Source of the DNA: an uncultured Christensenella sp.
Lineage (GTDB): Bacteria; Bacillota; Clostridia; Christensenellales; Pumilibacteraceae
DNA length: 64,000 bases
Direction of reading: 5' to 3'
NCBI GenBank assembly: GCA_910577995.1
Contig: CAJTND010000001.1
Span: 248,001 to 312,000 of the forward strand
The notes below the pieces were generated by a model, which saw only the letters and a list, made by a program, of their open reading frames with translations, was not told the origin of the DNA and searched no databases. Of this stretch, positions 33,570 to 42,205 are shown in pieces. How positions within the stretch are numbered: position 1 is the stretch's first letter; every line of letters starts with the position of its first letter. The position numbers were made by a program, and so were the translations under genes.

Positions 33570-34682
33570 CTACGTACCTAAATATATTTTGTCGTAAATG
33601 CGTTTATGCGCCGAAAAGATCGACGCCGCGCTGTCGAGCGTTTCGTTGGGCTCGCGATCGAGCGCGTCCGATACGATATTTATTATATCCGTAAACTTTA
33701 TCTTTCTCTCCAAAAACAGCCGCACCGCCGCTTCGTTGGCGGCATTGAGCGTGAGCGCGGCGCTCCCGCCGGCCGCTATCGCCGCTTTGGCGAGCTTGGG
33801 CGCAGGGAAACGCGCTTCGTCGGGCGGCAAGAACCTTAGCCCGAGCGGAAGTTCGAGCGGACGGTATTCGCGCGGCGCGTGCTCGGGATAAGTCAGCGCG
33901 TACTGTATCGGCAGGCGCATATCCGGGAAACTCGCCTGCGCCTTTATCGACCCGTCGGCGAACTCGACCATCGAGTGGACGACGCTCTCGGGATGTATCA
34001 CGTAATCGATGTTTTCGGTGTCGAACAGCCACCGCGCCTCGATGATCTCCAAGCCCTTGTTCATCATTGTCGCGCTGTCGACGGATATCTTTTTGCCCAT
34101 GCGCCAATTCGGGTGCGCAACGGCTTGCTCGGGAGTAACGCCGTCGAGCGGACCGTCGGCGAAGCAGAACGGACCGCCGCTCGCAGTAAGTATTATGCGC
34201 TTATGTTCCTTCTCGCCCTGTAACGCCTGCCACACCGCCGAATGCTCGGAATCGACGGGACGGATCTCTCCGCCCCTTTCGAGATAACGCTTGACGAGCG
34301 CGCCGCCCGCAACGAGCGACTCCTTGTTGGCAAGAGCGACGATCTTGCCCGCGTCGAGCGCGGCAAGCACCGCGCGCAATCCTATCATTCCGACTACCGC
34401 AATGACGACTATATCCGCGTCGCACGCCGCAAGCGTTTCGAGCGCGGCGTCGCCGCAGTAAATATCGGCGTCGGGCGCGGCGGACCTCAGCTCGCCGAGC
34501 TTGTTTTCGTCGGCTATGCCGAGCAGCTTGCAATCGAACTCTTCGGCGAGCGCGGCGAGCTCCGCCGCATTGCTCCCGCACGAAAGAGCCGCGACCGAAA
34601 ACCGATCGCGGGCATGTCTTACGATATCGAGGGTCTGCGAGCCTATCGACCCGGTGCAACCCAAAACAGCTATTTTTTTCAT
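33570..34682 (-). CDS. dxr: 1-deoxy-D-xylulose 5-phosphate reductoisomerase
   Basis: A 370-residue NADPH enzyme of the MEP pathway. GCTGSIGSQTLDIV at the N-terminus binds NADPH; NKESLVAGG, PVDSEHSAVWQ (metal site) and TASGGPF are diagnostic, and HPNWRMGKKISVDSATMMNKGLE is the active-site helix region. Complete. Three bases separate it from cdsA. Confidence 0.97.
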   Translation of the reverse strand: MKKIAVLGCTGSIGSQTLDIVRHARDRFSVAALSCGSNAAELAALAEEFDCKLLGIADENKLGELRSAAPDADIYCGDAALETLAACDADIVVIAVVGMIGLRAVLAALDAGKIVALANKESLVAGGALVKRYLERGGEIRPVDSEHSAVWQALQGEKEHKRIILTASGGPFCFADGPLDGVTPEQAVAHPNWRMGKKISVDSATMMNKGLEIIEARWLFDTENIDYVIHPESVVHSMVEFADGSIKAQASFPDMRLPIQYALTYPEHAPREYRPLELPLGLRFLPPDEARFPAPKLAKAAIAAGGSAALTLNAANEAAVRLFLERKIKFTDIINIVSDALDREPNETLDSAASIFSAHKRIYDKIYLGT

Positions 34683-34685
34683 GGT

Positions 34686-35606
34686 CTATACTATAAGTAT
34701 CATAACGGCGAAATACAGATAGAAAAACGCGCCGCAGAACATAAAACCGTCTATCCTGTCGATTATGCCGCCATGCCCGGGCAGGACGTTGGCAAAGTCC
34801 TTGACGCCAGCCTTGCGCTTGATGTACGACGCGAAAAGGTCGCCTATCTGATCGAATACCGAGCCGATAAGACCGAGCGCGAGCATGTTTATTATAGTGC
34901 CCGTCCAGCCGTCGGTAAGCATTTGCAAGCCGAATATGTTTACCGAAAAACGCTCGGCAAGGTATATCAAAAGCAGTACTATGCCCGCGCCTAAAAGTCC
35001 TCCGAACAGACCGCCGACCGCGCCGGATACAGTCTTTTTGGGGCTGAGGTTGGGACAGAGCTTTTTGCCCTTGACCGTACTGCCGACGGCATACGCCATA
35101 ACATCGGTAAGCGCGGGCACGAGGAACAGCAAGGCGATGCCGGCGTTCCTGTACGGCGTTGAGCCGGACACGCCGACCTGCCCTACGTCGATGAACGCAT
35201 TGATGCCGAGCGAAAACAGCAACAGCGCGCACGGATACAGCATGATGAATATCGTTGATACGGCGTTGCCTTTGACATACGTTTTGGAAAAAGCCGTCAC
35301 CAAGACAGTGACGAGTATCATCAAGGCAAATGCGAGGAAAAAGCCCGTCATGCCCGCGGAATACGTCTTAAAGAAGTATTGCGAGAACCAAAACGCGCCG
35401 AAGCACGCCACGACGGTGATAAGGTTGAGCACGACTATCGGCGGACTGAACATGCGCTTGACCGCATTGGTCAGCTCGTAAGTGCCGCAAAGCGCGAGCA
35501 GGAAAATAAACACGTCGAAGAATATCGGGTGCACGTACAGCGCGAGCAGTATTACAGCCGCGTAAATGAAGGTTATGAATATACCCGTGATGACTCTTGT
35601 TTTCAT
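34686..35606 (-). CDS. cdsA: Phosphatidate cytidylyltransferase
   Basis: A 306-residue polytopic membrane enzyme making CDP-diacylglycerol. The C-terminal signature is present as SPKKTVSGAVGGLFGG and later DQIGDLFASYIKRKAGVKDFANVLPGHGGIIDRIDG. About eight membrane helices. ATGA overlap with uppS. Confidence 0.96.
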   Translation of the reverse strand: MKTRVITGIFITFIYAAVILLALYVHPIFFDVFIFLLALCGTYELTNAVKRMFSPPIVVLNLITVVACFGAFWFSQYFFKTYSAGMTGFFLAFALMILVTVLVTAFSKTYVKGNAVSTIFIMLYPCALLLFSLGINAFIDVGQVGVSGSTPYRNAGIALLFLVPALTDVMAYAVGSTVKGKKLCPNLSPKKTVSGAVGGLFGGLLGAGIVLLLIYLAERFSVNIFGLQMLTDGWTGTIINMLALGLIGSVFDQIGDLFASYIKRKAGVKDFANVLPGHGGIIDRIDGFMFCGAFFYLYFAVMILIV

Positions 35607-36271
35607 ACTCTTCCGAACCTTCTTGTCCTGTGTCCGAACTCGGCTATCAGCTCTTTGAGCTCGGACTTATCAAAATCAGGCCACAGCGTATCGGTAAAAA
35701 ACAGCTCGCTGTAAGCCGCTTGATATAACAAAAAATTACTGAGCCGCTTCTCGCCGCCCGTGCGTATTATCATATCGAGCTCGGGCAGCTCCGCGGTATA
35801 GAGGTTGGCTTCTATCGCCGCCTCCGTGACTTCGCCGCTTTTCGCAGCGAGCCGCGCCGCTCGCGCAAGCTCCGACCTGCCGCTGTAGTTTAGCAGGATA
35901 TTGACGGTCTGCGCGGTCTTGTCGGTGTTTTCCCCGACTATATCCGCGAGCTGCTGTTGCACGTCGGGCGGAAAATACGTCGTGTCGCCCGAAAACGTAA
36001 CGCGCGCGCCGCGTTCTATAAGCCCGCGCGTCATCGGCTTGATATGCTTGCGTATGATGTCGATGAGCTGATCTACTTCGTCCTTCGGTCGGTCCTTGTT
36101 CTCCGCGGAAAACGCGTACAGCGAAACGCACTGCACACCCGCTTCGAGCGCGGCTGTGACGACGGGCGTTATGTTTTTTACGCCCGCACGGTGTCCCGCA
36201 GAGCGCGGCAGCAGCCGTTTGGTCGCCCAGCGTCCGTTTCCGTCCATTATTATGCCGATATGTCTCGGCAT
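35603..36271 (-). CDS. uppS: Undecaprenyl diphosphate synthase
   Basis: A 222-residue cis-prenyltransferase making the lipid carrier for cell wall synthesis. IIMDGNGRWA near the N-terminus holds the catalytic Asp; LYAFSAEN, RTGGEKRLSNFLLYQ and ELFFTDTLWPDF follow. The ATG at 36271 (or adjacent GTG 36274, or TTG 36295) overlaps the frr stop, so it is probably translated by coupling. The order frr-uppS-cdsA is conserved. Confidence 0.96.
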   Translation of the reverse strand: MPRHIGIIMDGNGRWATKRLLPRSAGHRAGVKNITPVVTAALEAGVQCVSLYAFSAENKDRPKDEVDQLIDIIRKHIKPMTRGLIERGARVTFSGDTTYFPPDVQQQLADIVGENTDKTAQTVNILLNYSGRSELARAARLAAKSGEVTEAAIEANLYTAELPELDMIIRTGGEKRLSNFLLYQAAYSELFFTDTLWPDFDKSELKELIAEFGHRTRRFGRV

Positions 36272-36284
36272 CACCGTGTCGGAC

Positions 36285-36848
36285 TTAGATCTCAAGCAAG
36301 TCGGCTTCCTTGTCTTTTATCATTTTGTCGACGCGCTCGGTAGAGGCGTCGAGCTTCTTTTGGATGAGCTTTTCGTATTCCGCGATCTCGTCCTCGGAAA
36401 CCTCTTTTTTGAGCTTTTTGCCGACTTCGAGCGCGTCGCGACGCTCGTTGCGCAACGCGACCTTGCTATCCTCGCCGACTTTTTTCGCCTGTTTGATAAG
36501 CTCCTTCCTGCGCTCCTCGGTAAGCTGCGGAAAAGCGAGACGTATGACCTTGCCGTCGTCTACGGGATTGAGCCCGAGGTCGGCGGCGATTATCGCCTTT
36601 TTCGCTTCCTTGACGGCGGACGCATCGTAAAGCGACACCGTGAGCGTGCGCGCGTCCGTCACCGAGATGTTAGCCATCTGGTTGAGCGGGGTCTGCGTGC
36701 CGTAATAATCGACGGTCACACGGCTGAGCACTACGGGATTGGCTCTGCCCGCACGCATGGCGGTCAGCTCGCTCTGCAAATGCTCGATTATCTTATTGAA
36801 CTTGTCGTCGATCTTGCTCGACTGTTCTATCAACTTTTCGTTTTGCAT
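36285..36848 (-). CDS. frr: Ribosome recycling factor
   Basis: A 187-residue factor that splits post-termination ribosomes with EF-G. Typical features: LRAGRANP-like segment MRAGRANPVVLSRVTVDYYGTQTPLNQMAN, PQLTEERRKELIKQAKKVGEDSKVALRNERRDA. AGGAG before the ATG. Complete. Confidence 0.97.
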   Translation of the reverse strand: MQNEKLIEQSSKIDDKFNKIIEHLQSELTAMRAGRANPVVLSRVTVDYYGTQTPLNQMANISVTDARTLTVSLYDASAVKEAKKAIIAADLGLNPVDDGKVIRLAFPQLTEERRKELIKQAKKVGEDSKVALRNERRDALEVGKKLKKEVSEDEIAEYEKLIQKKLDASTERVDKMIKDKEADLLEI

Positions 36849-36879
36849 GATTATCTCCTTTATTATTGACGCCGTAGGC

Positions 36880-37575
36880 TCAATGTATTATAGTTCCGAT
36901 CTTTTCGCCCGACGCGGCGCGTATTATGCTGTTTTCTTCCGACAGCCCGAAAGCGATTATCGGCACTTTGTTTTCCATACACATAGTTACGGACGTAAAG
37001 TCCATCACCGCTATGTTCTTGTTGATGACTTCCATATACGAAAGCTCTTTCAGCTTGACCGCGTTCTTGTTGGTCTTGGGGTCGGAATCATAAACGCCGT
37101 CGACGTTCTTCGCCATCAACAGCACATCCGCCTTGATCTCCGCCGCGCGGAGCGCCGCGCCCGAATCGGTCGTAAAGTACGGATTGCCCGTGCCGCACGC
37201 GAATATGACTATGCGCCCGCACTCGAAGTGCCGCACCGCTTTGCGCAGTATGAACGGCTCGGCGACCGACGGGATAGCTATAGCGGTCTGGACGCGCGTC
37301 GGCACGCCCTTTTTCTCTATCGCGTCCTGGAGCGCGAGCGCGTTCATGACGGTAGCGAGCATGCCCATATGATCGGCGGTCACTTTGTCCATAGCTACGC
37401 CCTGTCTGCCGCGCCAAAAGTTGCCGCCGCCGACGACTATAGCTATCTCGACGCCTTTTTTGGACAGCTCGACGAGCTGTCTTACGACGCCGTCGACGGT
37501 ATCGGGATCTATGCCGACCCCGTTCTTGCCGCCGAGCGCCTCGCCGCTAAGCTTCAAAAGCACTCTCTTATACAT
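36880..37575 (-). CDS. pyrH: UMP kinase
   Basis: A 231-residue bacterial UMP kinase of the amino acid kinase fold. LLKLSGEALGGKNG at the start, VVGGGNFWRGRQG, DHMGMLATVMNALALQDAIE and ACGTGNPYFTTDSGAALRAAEI are all family signatures. It makes UDP for RNA, wall and lipid pathways. It lies 30 bases upstream of frr. Confidence 0.97.
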   Translation of the reverse strand: MYKRVLLKLSGEALGGKNGVGIDPDTVDGVVRQLVELSKKGVEIAIVVGGGNFWRGRQGVAMDKVTADHMGMLATVMNALALQDAIEKKGVPTRVQTAIAIPSVAEPFILRKAVRHFECGRIVIFACGTGNPYFTTDSGAALRAAEIKADVLLMAKNVDGVYDSDPKTNKNAVKLKELSYMEVINKNIAVMDFTSVTMCMENKVPIIAFGLSEENSIIRAASGEKIGTIIH

Positions 37576-37643
37576 ATCCGCTCCGTTTTTGTTGATTGAA
37601 AAATCGGCTTATCGATTTATTCGGTAAGCCGATAGTCAATTTG

Positions 37644-38582
37644 TTACTGTTTGCCGGAAAGCTTGCCGACCTCTTCCGCAAGGTTGTCGGCGCGCTTTTC
37701 TATGCCCTCGCCCATGACGAACTTGGAGAAGCGCACGATCTCGAGTTTGGTCCCCGTCTTTTTGGCGACGGCGGCGAGCTGAGCCTCGACCGTGACCGAC
37801 GGGTCTTTGACGAACGCCTGATACAGCAGGCAGTTTTCCTCAAAGAACTTGCCGATCTTGTTTTCCGCTATCTTCTCGAGCACCTGCTCGGGCTTTTTCT
37901 TGTTCTTTTCGTCGTTGAGCAGCTGCTCTTTGATGATCGCGCGCTCATGGTCGACGTCCGCTTGCGGAACTTCCTCTTTGCGGACGTAAGGCGGCTGGAA
38001 CGCCGCGATGTGCATCGCGATATCGTGCGCGACTGCGACTACGTCGCCGAGGTTGGCGGCAGTAACGCCCTCCGTCTTGAGCTCGACGAGCGTGCCCATC
38101 TTGCCGCCCATGTGGATATAAGCTTCCTCGATACCGTCCTTATTCGTCTGCAATGCGACGCGGCGGAGCGAGATCTTTTCGCCCGTCTTGGTCGTGGCGG
38201 CGGTTATAAGTTCGTCGACCGTGCCTTTCGCGGTCTTGACGGTTTTAAGCTTTTCGACGTCGTCGATATTGTTATCGACCGCCGCTTTCGCGACGTCCTG
38301 GCAAAGCTCCACGAACACGTCGCTCTTGGCTACGAAGTCCGTTTCGCAGTTGACTTCGACAAGCGCGCCCGTGTGCTTATCTTCGGATATATAAGCGCGG
38401 GCCGCGCCCTCGGCGGCTATGCGCGACGCCTTTTTGGCGACGACAGCAAGCCCCTGTTTGCGAAGATACTCGCACGCCGCGTCGATGTCGCCGTTGCACT
38501 CTACAAGCGCTTTTTTGCAAGCCATCATGCCAACGCCCGTTATGTCGCGGAGCTTGGCAACTTCCTTTGCCGTGATTTCCAT
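37644..38582 (-). CDS. tsf: Translation elongation factor Ts
   Basis: A 312-residue nucleotide exchange factor for EF-Tu. The UBA-like N-terminus VAKLRDITGVGMMACKKALVE and the core VEVNCETDFVAKSDVF are diagnostic; a long dimerisation domain follows. AAGGAG lies before the ATG. It follows rpsB after a 224-base gap. Confidence 0.97.
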   Translation of the reverse strand: MEITAKEVAKLRDITGVGMMACKKALVECNGDIDAACEYLRKQGLAVVAKKASRIAAEGAARAYISEDKHTGALVEVNCETDFVAKSDVFVELCQDVAKAAVDNNIDDVEKLKTVKTAKGTVDELITAATTKTGEKISLRRVALQTNKDGIEEAYIHMGGKMGTLVELKTEGVTAANLGDVVAVAHDIAMHIAAFQPPYVRKEEVPQADVDHERAIIKEQLLNDEKNKKKPEQVLEKIAENKIGKFFEENCLLYQAFVKDPSVTVEAQLAAVAKKTGTKLEIVRFSKFVMGEGIEKRADNLAEEVGKLSGKQ

Positions 38583-38806
38583 AATTATATTCTCCTTGAT
38601 TTCCGATCCGCAGCGACCGTTTTGGTCTTGCGGCTCTATTTATTCACGCGCGATCGCCGTATTTAGGCGTGCGCGGATAGTCGCGACCGAGCGCAATATC
38701 CGCTCGGTGTAATATTACTGTGCTTGCTATCGATCAATGCTTTGCCGCAAAGTATCGTCCGTAATTTTTATATGCGGCAAAACGCCGCGTTCGATATTAC
38801 GGCGAA
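38583..38806 (-). other. rpsB-tsf intergenic region with hairpins, no gene
   Basis: No coding region is seen. A GCGGC/GCCGC hairpin just after rpsB may attenuate transcription. A second 7-base perfect stem CCGAGCG/CGCTCGG (38687-38707, loop of 7) lies further towards tsf. No convincing tsf promoter was recognised. Confidence 0.4.
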
Positions 38807-39649
38807 TTACTCTTTGTCCGCGCCTTCGGGCGCGTCGGGCGCAGCGGCGAGCTTGTCAAGCTGTTCCTGCGTCGCGGGAGCTTCCACTACCTCGACGTTT
38901 TTGGCGGCTTCCGCCTCGGATTGGAGCTGAGCTTCCACAGCGCGGCGCGCGGCAAGACCTTCCTCGCCCTCGCGCGCTTCGATAACGGCGTCTGCCATCG
39001 CGCCGGCTATAAGCTTGATAGCGCGGATAGCGTCATCGTTGCCGGGAATGACATAGTCTATCTCGTCGGGATCGCAGTTGGTATCGACGATAGCGACGAT
39101 GGGTATGTGGAGCTTACGCGCTTCGAGCACGGCGTTGTGCTCTTTTTTCGGGTCGACGACGAACAGTGCGCCGGGAAGAGCGCGCATATCCTTGATGCCG
39201 CCGAGGTTCTCTTCGAGTTTGTCGCGCTCGGCTTTGAGCTTGAGCACTTCCTTTTTGGGAAGGAGCGCAAACTCGTTCATTTTTTCCATAAGGTTGATCT
39301 TATTAAGGCGCTCTATACGCGAACGTATCGTCTGGAAATTGGTGAGCGTGCCGCCCAGCCAACGCGACTTAACATAATACATGCCGCACTTCTGCGCTTC
39401 CTGCGCGATAGCTTCCTGCGCCTGCTTCTTCGTGCCGACGAAAAGTATCGACTTGCCCTGCGACGCGACGTCCTTGACAAAGGTATACGCCTTGTCTATC
39501 ATCTCGACCGTCTTTTCGAGGTTGATGATGTAGATGTCGTTACGCGCGACGTAGATATACTTTTTCATTTTGGGATTCCACTTGCGCGTGGGATGTCCGA
39601 AATGAACGCCCGCTTCGAGAAGCTGTTTCATCGTGATGATATTTGCCAT
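38807..39649 (-). CDS. rpsB: Small ribosomal subunit protein uS2
   Basis: A 280-residue S2. Signature regions: MKQLLEAGVHFGHPTRKWNPKM and PGALFVVDPKKEHNAVLEARKLHIPIVAIVDTNCDPD. The C-terminal tail (about 235-280) is extended, acidic and Ala-rich. Own promoter upstream; GGAG before the ATG. It heads the rpsB-tsf-pyrH-frr cluster. Confidence 0.98.
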   Translation of the reverse strand: MANIITMKQLLEAGVHFGHPTRKWNPKMKKYIYVARNDIYIINLEKTVEMIDKAYTFVKDVASQGKSILFVGTKKQAQEAIAQEAQKCGMYYVKSRWLGGTLTNFQTIRSRIERLNKINLMEKMNEFALLPKKEVLKLKAERDKLEENLGGIKDMRALPGALFVVDPKKEHNAVLEARKLHIPIVAIVDTNCDPDEIDYVIPGNDDAIRAIKLIAGAMADAVIEAREGEEGLAARRAVEAQLQSEAEAAKNVEVVEAPATQEQLDKLAAAPDAPEGADKE

Positions 39650-39738
39650 GGTTTTCTCCGTTTTACCGCTCCGACCTTACGCAGCCATGAAAAAATTTAA
39701 CTGCGCACAGAAAAAACAGTCGGATGAGTATTCGATTT

Positions 39739-39767
39739 ATTTTAACATATAATCGCCGTAAAGGCAA
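39739..39767 (-). promoter_or_regulatory. Sigma-A promoter of rpsB
   Basis: On the minus strand, -35 TTGCCT (39762-39767), 17-base spacer and -10 TAAAAT (39739-39744). The leader is about 80 bases and contains a CCGAC...GTCGG pairing that could be an S2 control site; this last point is speculative. Confidence 0.75.
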
Positions 39768-39833
39768 TCGTTTTTGCGTCGGTTTTTGCAATTTCCTCGC
39801 CCGCGGCGCGGATATTTTTCGCACGCCGCCGAG

Positions 39834-40700
39834 TTATTTTTTGCCGCCGTGCTCGCAGCCGCAGTTGCAGTGCCCGTCGTGACCGTGCTCGTGATCGCAG
39901 TCGCATTCGTCGTCGTCGCAGCAATCGTGATCGCAGCCGCAATCGCAGTCGCAGTCGCAGTCGCAGCCCGCCTCGGCTTCGGCGACGGCGTTGAGATACT
40001 CGTTGAACACCGCCTCGCGTATCGAGTCGTCTGTCACGGGCTCGAACACGTCGGTTTCCTCGTCCTCTTCTCTGACTTTGAATATGAACGCGTCGTCCTC
40101 TTCCACGCCCTCCATTTTTTCCACGGGCTGCAGGAACGCATAAAACTCGCCCTGATACTCGACGCACGCGACTTCGCAGAACTTGACGGGCTTGCCGTCG
40201 TCGTCGTAAAGCGTGATGGTCTCGTCGTCGATGAGCTCGACGTTCTTTTCTTCTTCGTTAGCCATTTCGTTACCTACCTTTTTGTTGTCGATATAACTTT
40301 GCAAAATCACTTTTGCCGACATACTGTCTATCAGTTCGGCTCGCGCCGATCTTTTTACTCCAGCTTCCGCGAGGAGCGCGTCCGCCTCGACCGTGGTCAG
40401 GCGTTCGTCGACGAGCTCGGTCTTGAGCCCCGTCACCTTCTCGATATTCCGCGCAAAAGCGCGCGCCCTGCCGGACTGTACCGATTCGCTCCCGTCCATG
40501 TTGAGCGGAAGTCCGACAACGATACCGCATACGCCGCCCGCCGCAGCTACCGCCGCGACCTTGTCTATGCTCTCGCGCATCGACTTGGTATGGACCGCGG
40601 GCAGCGGCGTGGCGAGCATGCGCAAGCCGTCGCACACCGCGAGCCCGACGCGCCTCAGACCGAAGTCGACGCCGAGCAGTTTGCCTTGCTCTGTTTCCAC
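39834..40700 (-). CDS. RuvX/YqgF nuclease fused to DUF1292 domain with Cys/His-rich tail
   Basis: One open frame of 288 residues. Residues 1-140 are RuvX/YqgF-like (VDFGLRRVG with D11, ELVDERLTT with D98/E99, LIDSMSAK with D125), a RNase H-fold protein of rRNA processing or recombination. Residues about 150-240 are a DUF1292 (YrzB-like) domain; ruvX and DUF1292 genes are usually separate neighbours. An internal ATG at 40265 (residue 146) with a weak AGGTAGG upstream could also start the second domain alone. Residues 246-284 hold 13 Cys and 6 His among many Asp, suggesting metal binding. The GTG start at 40700 lies 6 bases after a promoter -10. Confidence 0.85.
   Translation of the reverse strand: METEQGKLLGVDFGLRRVGLAVCDGLRMLATPLPAVHTKSMRESIDKVAAVAAAGGVCGIVVGLPLNMDGSESVQSGRARAFARNIEKVTGLKTELVDERLTTVEADALLAEAGVKRSARAELIDSMSAKVILQSYIDNKKVGNEMANEEEKNVELIDDETITLYDDDGKPVKFCEVACVEYQGEFYAFLQPVEKMEGVEEDDAFIFKVREEDEETDVFEPVTDDSIREAVFNEYLNAVAEAEAGCDCDCDCDCGCDHDCCDDDECDCDHEHGHDGHCNCGCEHGGKK
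39941..39966. repeat. Six-base tandem repeat inside the fusion gene tail
   Basis: About four copies of GCAGTC (plus strand) encode the alternating Cys-Asp stretch. Such a repeat could change length by replication slippage without shifting the frame. Confidence 0.7.
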
Positions 40701-40706
40701 CGATAT

Positions 40707-40735
40707 ATGATAACATTAAACGTCGACGAAATCAA
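40707..40735 (-). promoter_or_regulatory. Sigma-A promoter abutting the ruvX fusion gene (leaderless candidate)
   Basis: On the minus strand, -35 TTGATT (40730-40735), 17-base spacer, -10 TATCAT (40707-40712), then 6 bases to the GTG at 40700. Confidence 0.7.
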
Positions 40736-40841
40736 GCTTTTTGATAAAGGCTCTTTCGCCCGCCGACGTATTTTTTTATCGCGCGCCCGTTCCGTATATA
40801 ATTTTTATGCGCCATACATAATAGATACGGAGGATAAAAAC

Positions 40842-40970
40842 ATGAACAAGCTTCTTATAGGAATGACGCTCGGCGCGATAGCCGGCGTGGTAGCTTTCAA
40901 AAAAATGGAGGACAAGCGCATACCCGAAAAGGTGCTCGATACCGCCAAGGAAAAACTCTGCGATAATTGA
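40842..40970 (+). CDS. Small 42-residue membrane-anchored peptide, unknown function
   Basis: ATG at 40842 with GGAGG 7 bases upstream and a TATAAT box near 40796, so it looks genuinely expressed although the -35 is poor. The N-terminal half (LLIGMTLGAIAGVVAF) is a glycine-rich membrane helix; the rest is charged (KKMEDKRIPEKVLDTAKEKL), with one Cys near the end. It is plus-strand, convergent with iscS and divergent from the ruvX fusion gene. YtxH-like small proteins have a similar plan, but no family could be assigned. Confidence 0.65.
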   Translation: MNKLLIGMTLGAIAGVVAFKKMEDKRIPEKVLDTAKEKLCDN

Positions 40971-41068
40971 AGGGTCGGCGCGACGGTAACGGTGATAAGA
41001 CCGACCGTGCACCGCGCCGCATTCGAGGAGCTGTTTTACTGACGGCGCCGCGAAGTATCCGTATCGCC

Positions 41069-42205
41069 CTAAGCGGAGACGTCCTTTGGCTCGGCTGTCT
41101 TGACAAGACGCGAAACGACGACGTTTATCGTCTGCGCGGCGGCTACCGCCTGCGCGACGGTCGTCTTTTTGCCGAACGAGAATCTTAGCACGCAATCGGC
41201 GTTTTCCACGCCCATGGCGGTAAGCGTCGCAGGCGGAACAGCCGATCCTGCCGAGCACGCCGAGCCGACCGAGCAGTACACACCCGCCATGGACAGCGCG
41301 ACGGCGAGCCTGCCGCCGTTCACACCGTCGAACACGACGGAAACGATATCGTCTATCTTGGGCGAGTTCATCGCTACGGGCGTACCGTATTTGAGCGCGC
41401 TCAAAAATTCCAGACTGACCTGCGCGATATGCTCGGCATTGGCTTTGCGCTCGGTCTTTGCCGCTGTTATCGCCTTTGCCATAGCGACTATCGCAGGCAC
41501 GTTGAGCGTGCCCGAGCGCATACCGCGTTCCTGACCGCCGCCGTCGATGAACGGCGATATCTTGGTGCGCGGATCTACATACAAGAACCCCGCGCCCTTC
41601 ATTCCGTAAAACTTATGCGCCGATACGCACAGCATGTCGACGCCCGTTTCGGCAACGTCTATATCGCAAGCATTAACGGCTTGCACCGCGTCGGTGAACA
41701 TCAGCGCGCCCACCTCGTGCGCGACCTCGGTCAGCTCTTTTATCGGCTGGATAGTACCGACTATGTTATTGACGGTCATCACGCACACTATCGCCGTATC
41801 GTCGCGTATCACCGCTCTCAGCGCGTCGGGCGTGATTATGCCGTCGGCATTCGGCTCAACGATATCCACGTCGTACTCGGCGCGGAGCTTGTCCGCGCAC
41901 GCAAGCACGGAGTCGTGCTCTATCGCCGAAACGACTATATGCGATCGGTCCGCCGTCGGCGCGCATTTGAGCGCCCAGTTGACGGCTTCCGTACCGCCGG
42001 AAGTAAAGTATATGCCCTCGAGCTTTGCGCCTATCGCCTCCGCGCACGCGAGCCTTGCCGATTCCACGGCGCGCGACGCTTTTTGCCCCGCCGCGTGCAA
42101 CGACGACGGGTTATAGAAATCCGAGCCGAAATACGGCATCGCGGCGGTGAGCACGTCCCTGTCGACGGGCGTCGTCGCCGCATGATCGAGATAGATCTTT
42201 ATCAT
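41069..42205 (-). CDS. iscS: Cysteine desulfurase (IscS/NifS family)
   Basis: A 378-residue PLP enzyme releasing sulfur from cysteine for Fe-S and thio-modification. YLDHAATTPV start, SGGTEAVNWAL, SAIEHDSVL, the PLP lysine in SAHKFYGMKGAGF, and the catalytic Cys loop in GSACSAGS are all present. Its ATG overlaps the stop of the Rrf2 regulator (ATGA). No iscU or mnmA partner follows; trailing gene order is broken by the plus-strand small gene. Confidence 0.96.
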   Translation of the reverse strand: MIKIYLDHAATTPVDRDVLTAAMPYFGSDFYNPSSLHAAGQKASRAVESARLACAEAIGAKLEGIYFTSGGTEAVNWALKCAPTADRSHIVVSAIEHDSVLACADKLRAEYDVDIVEPNADGIITPDALRAVIRDDTAIVCVMTVNNIVGTIQPIKELTEVAHEVGALMFTDAVQAVNACDIDVAETGVDMLCVSAHKFYGMKGAGFLYVDPRTKISPFIDGGGQERGMRSGTLNVPAIVAMAKAITAAKTERKANAEHIAQVSLEFLSALKYGTPVAMNSPKIDDIVSVVFDGVNGGRLAVALSMAGVYCSVGSACSAGSAVPPATLTAMGVENADCVLRFSFGKKTTVAQAVAAAQTINVVVSRLVKTAEPKDVSA

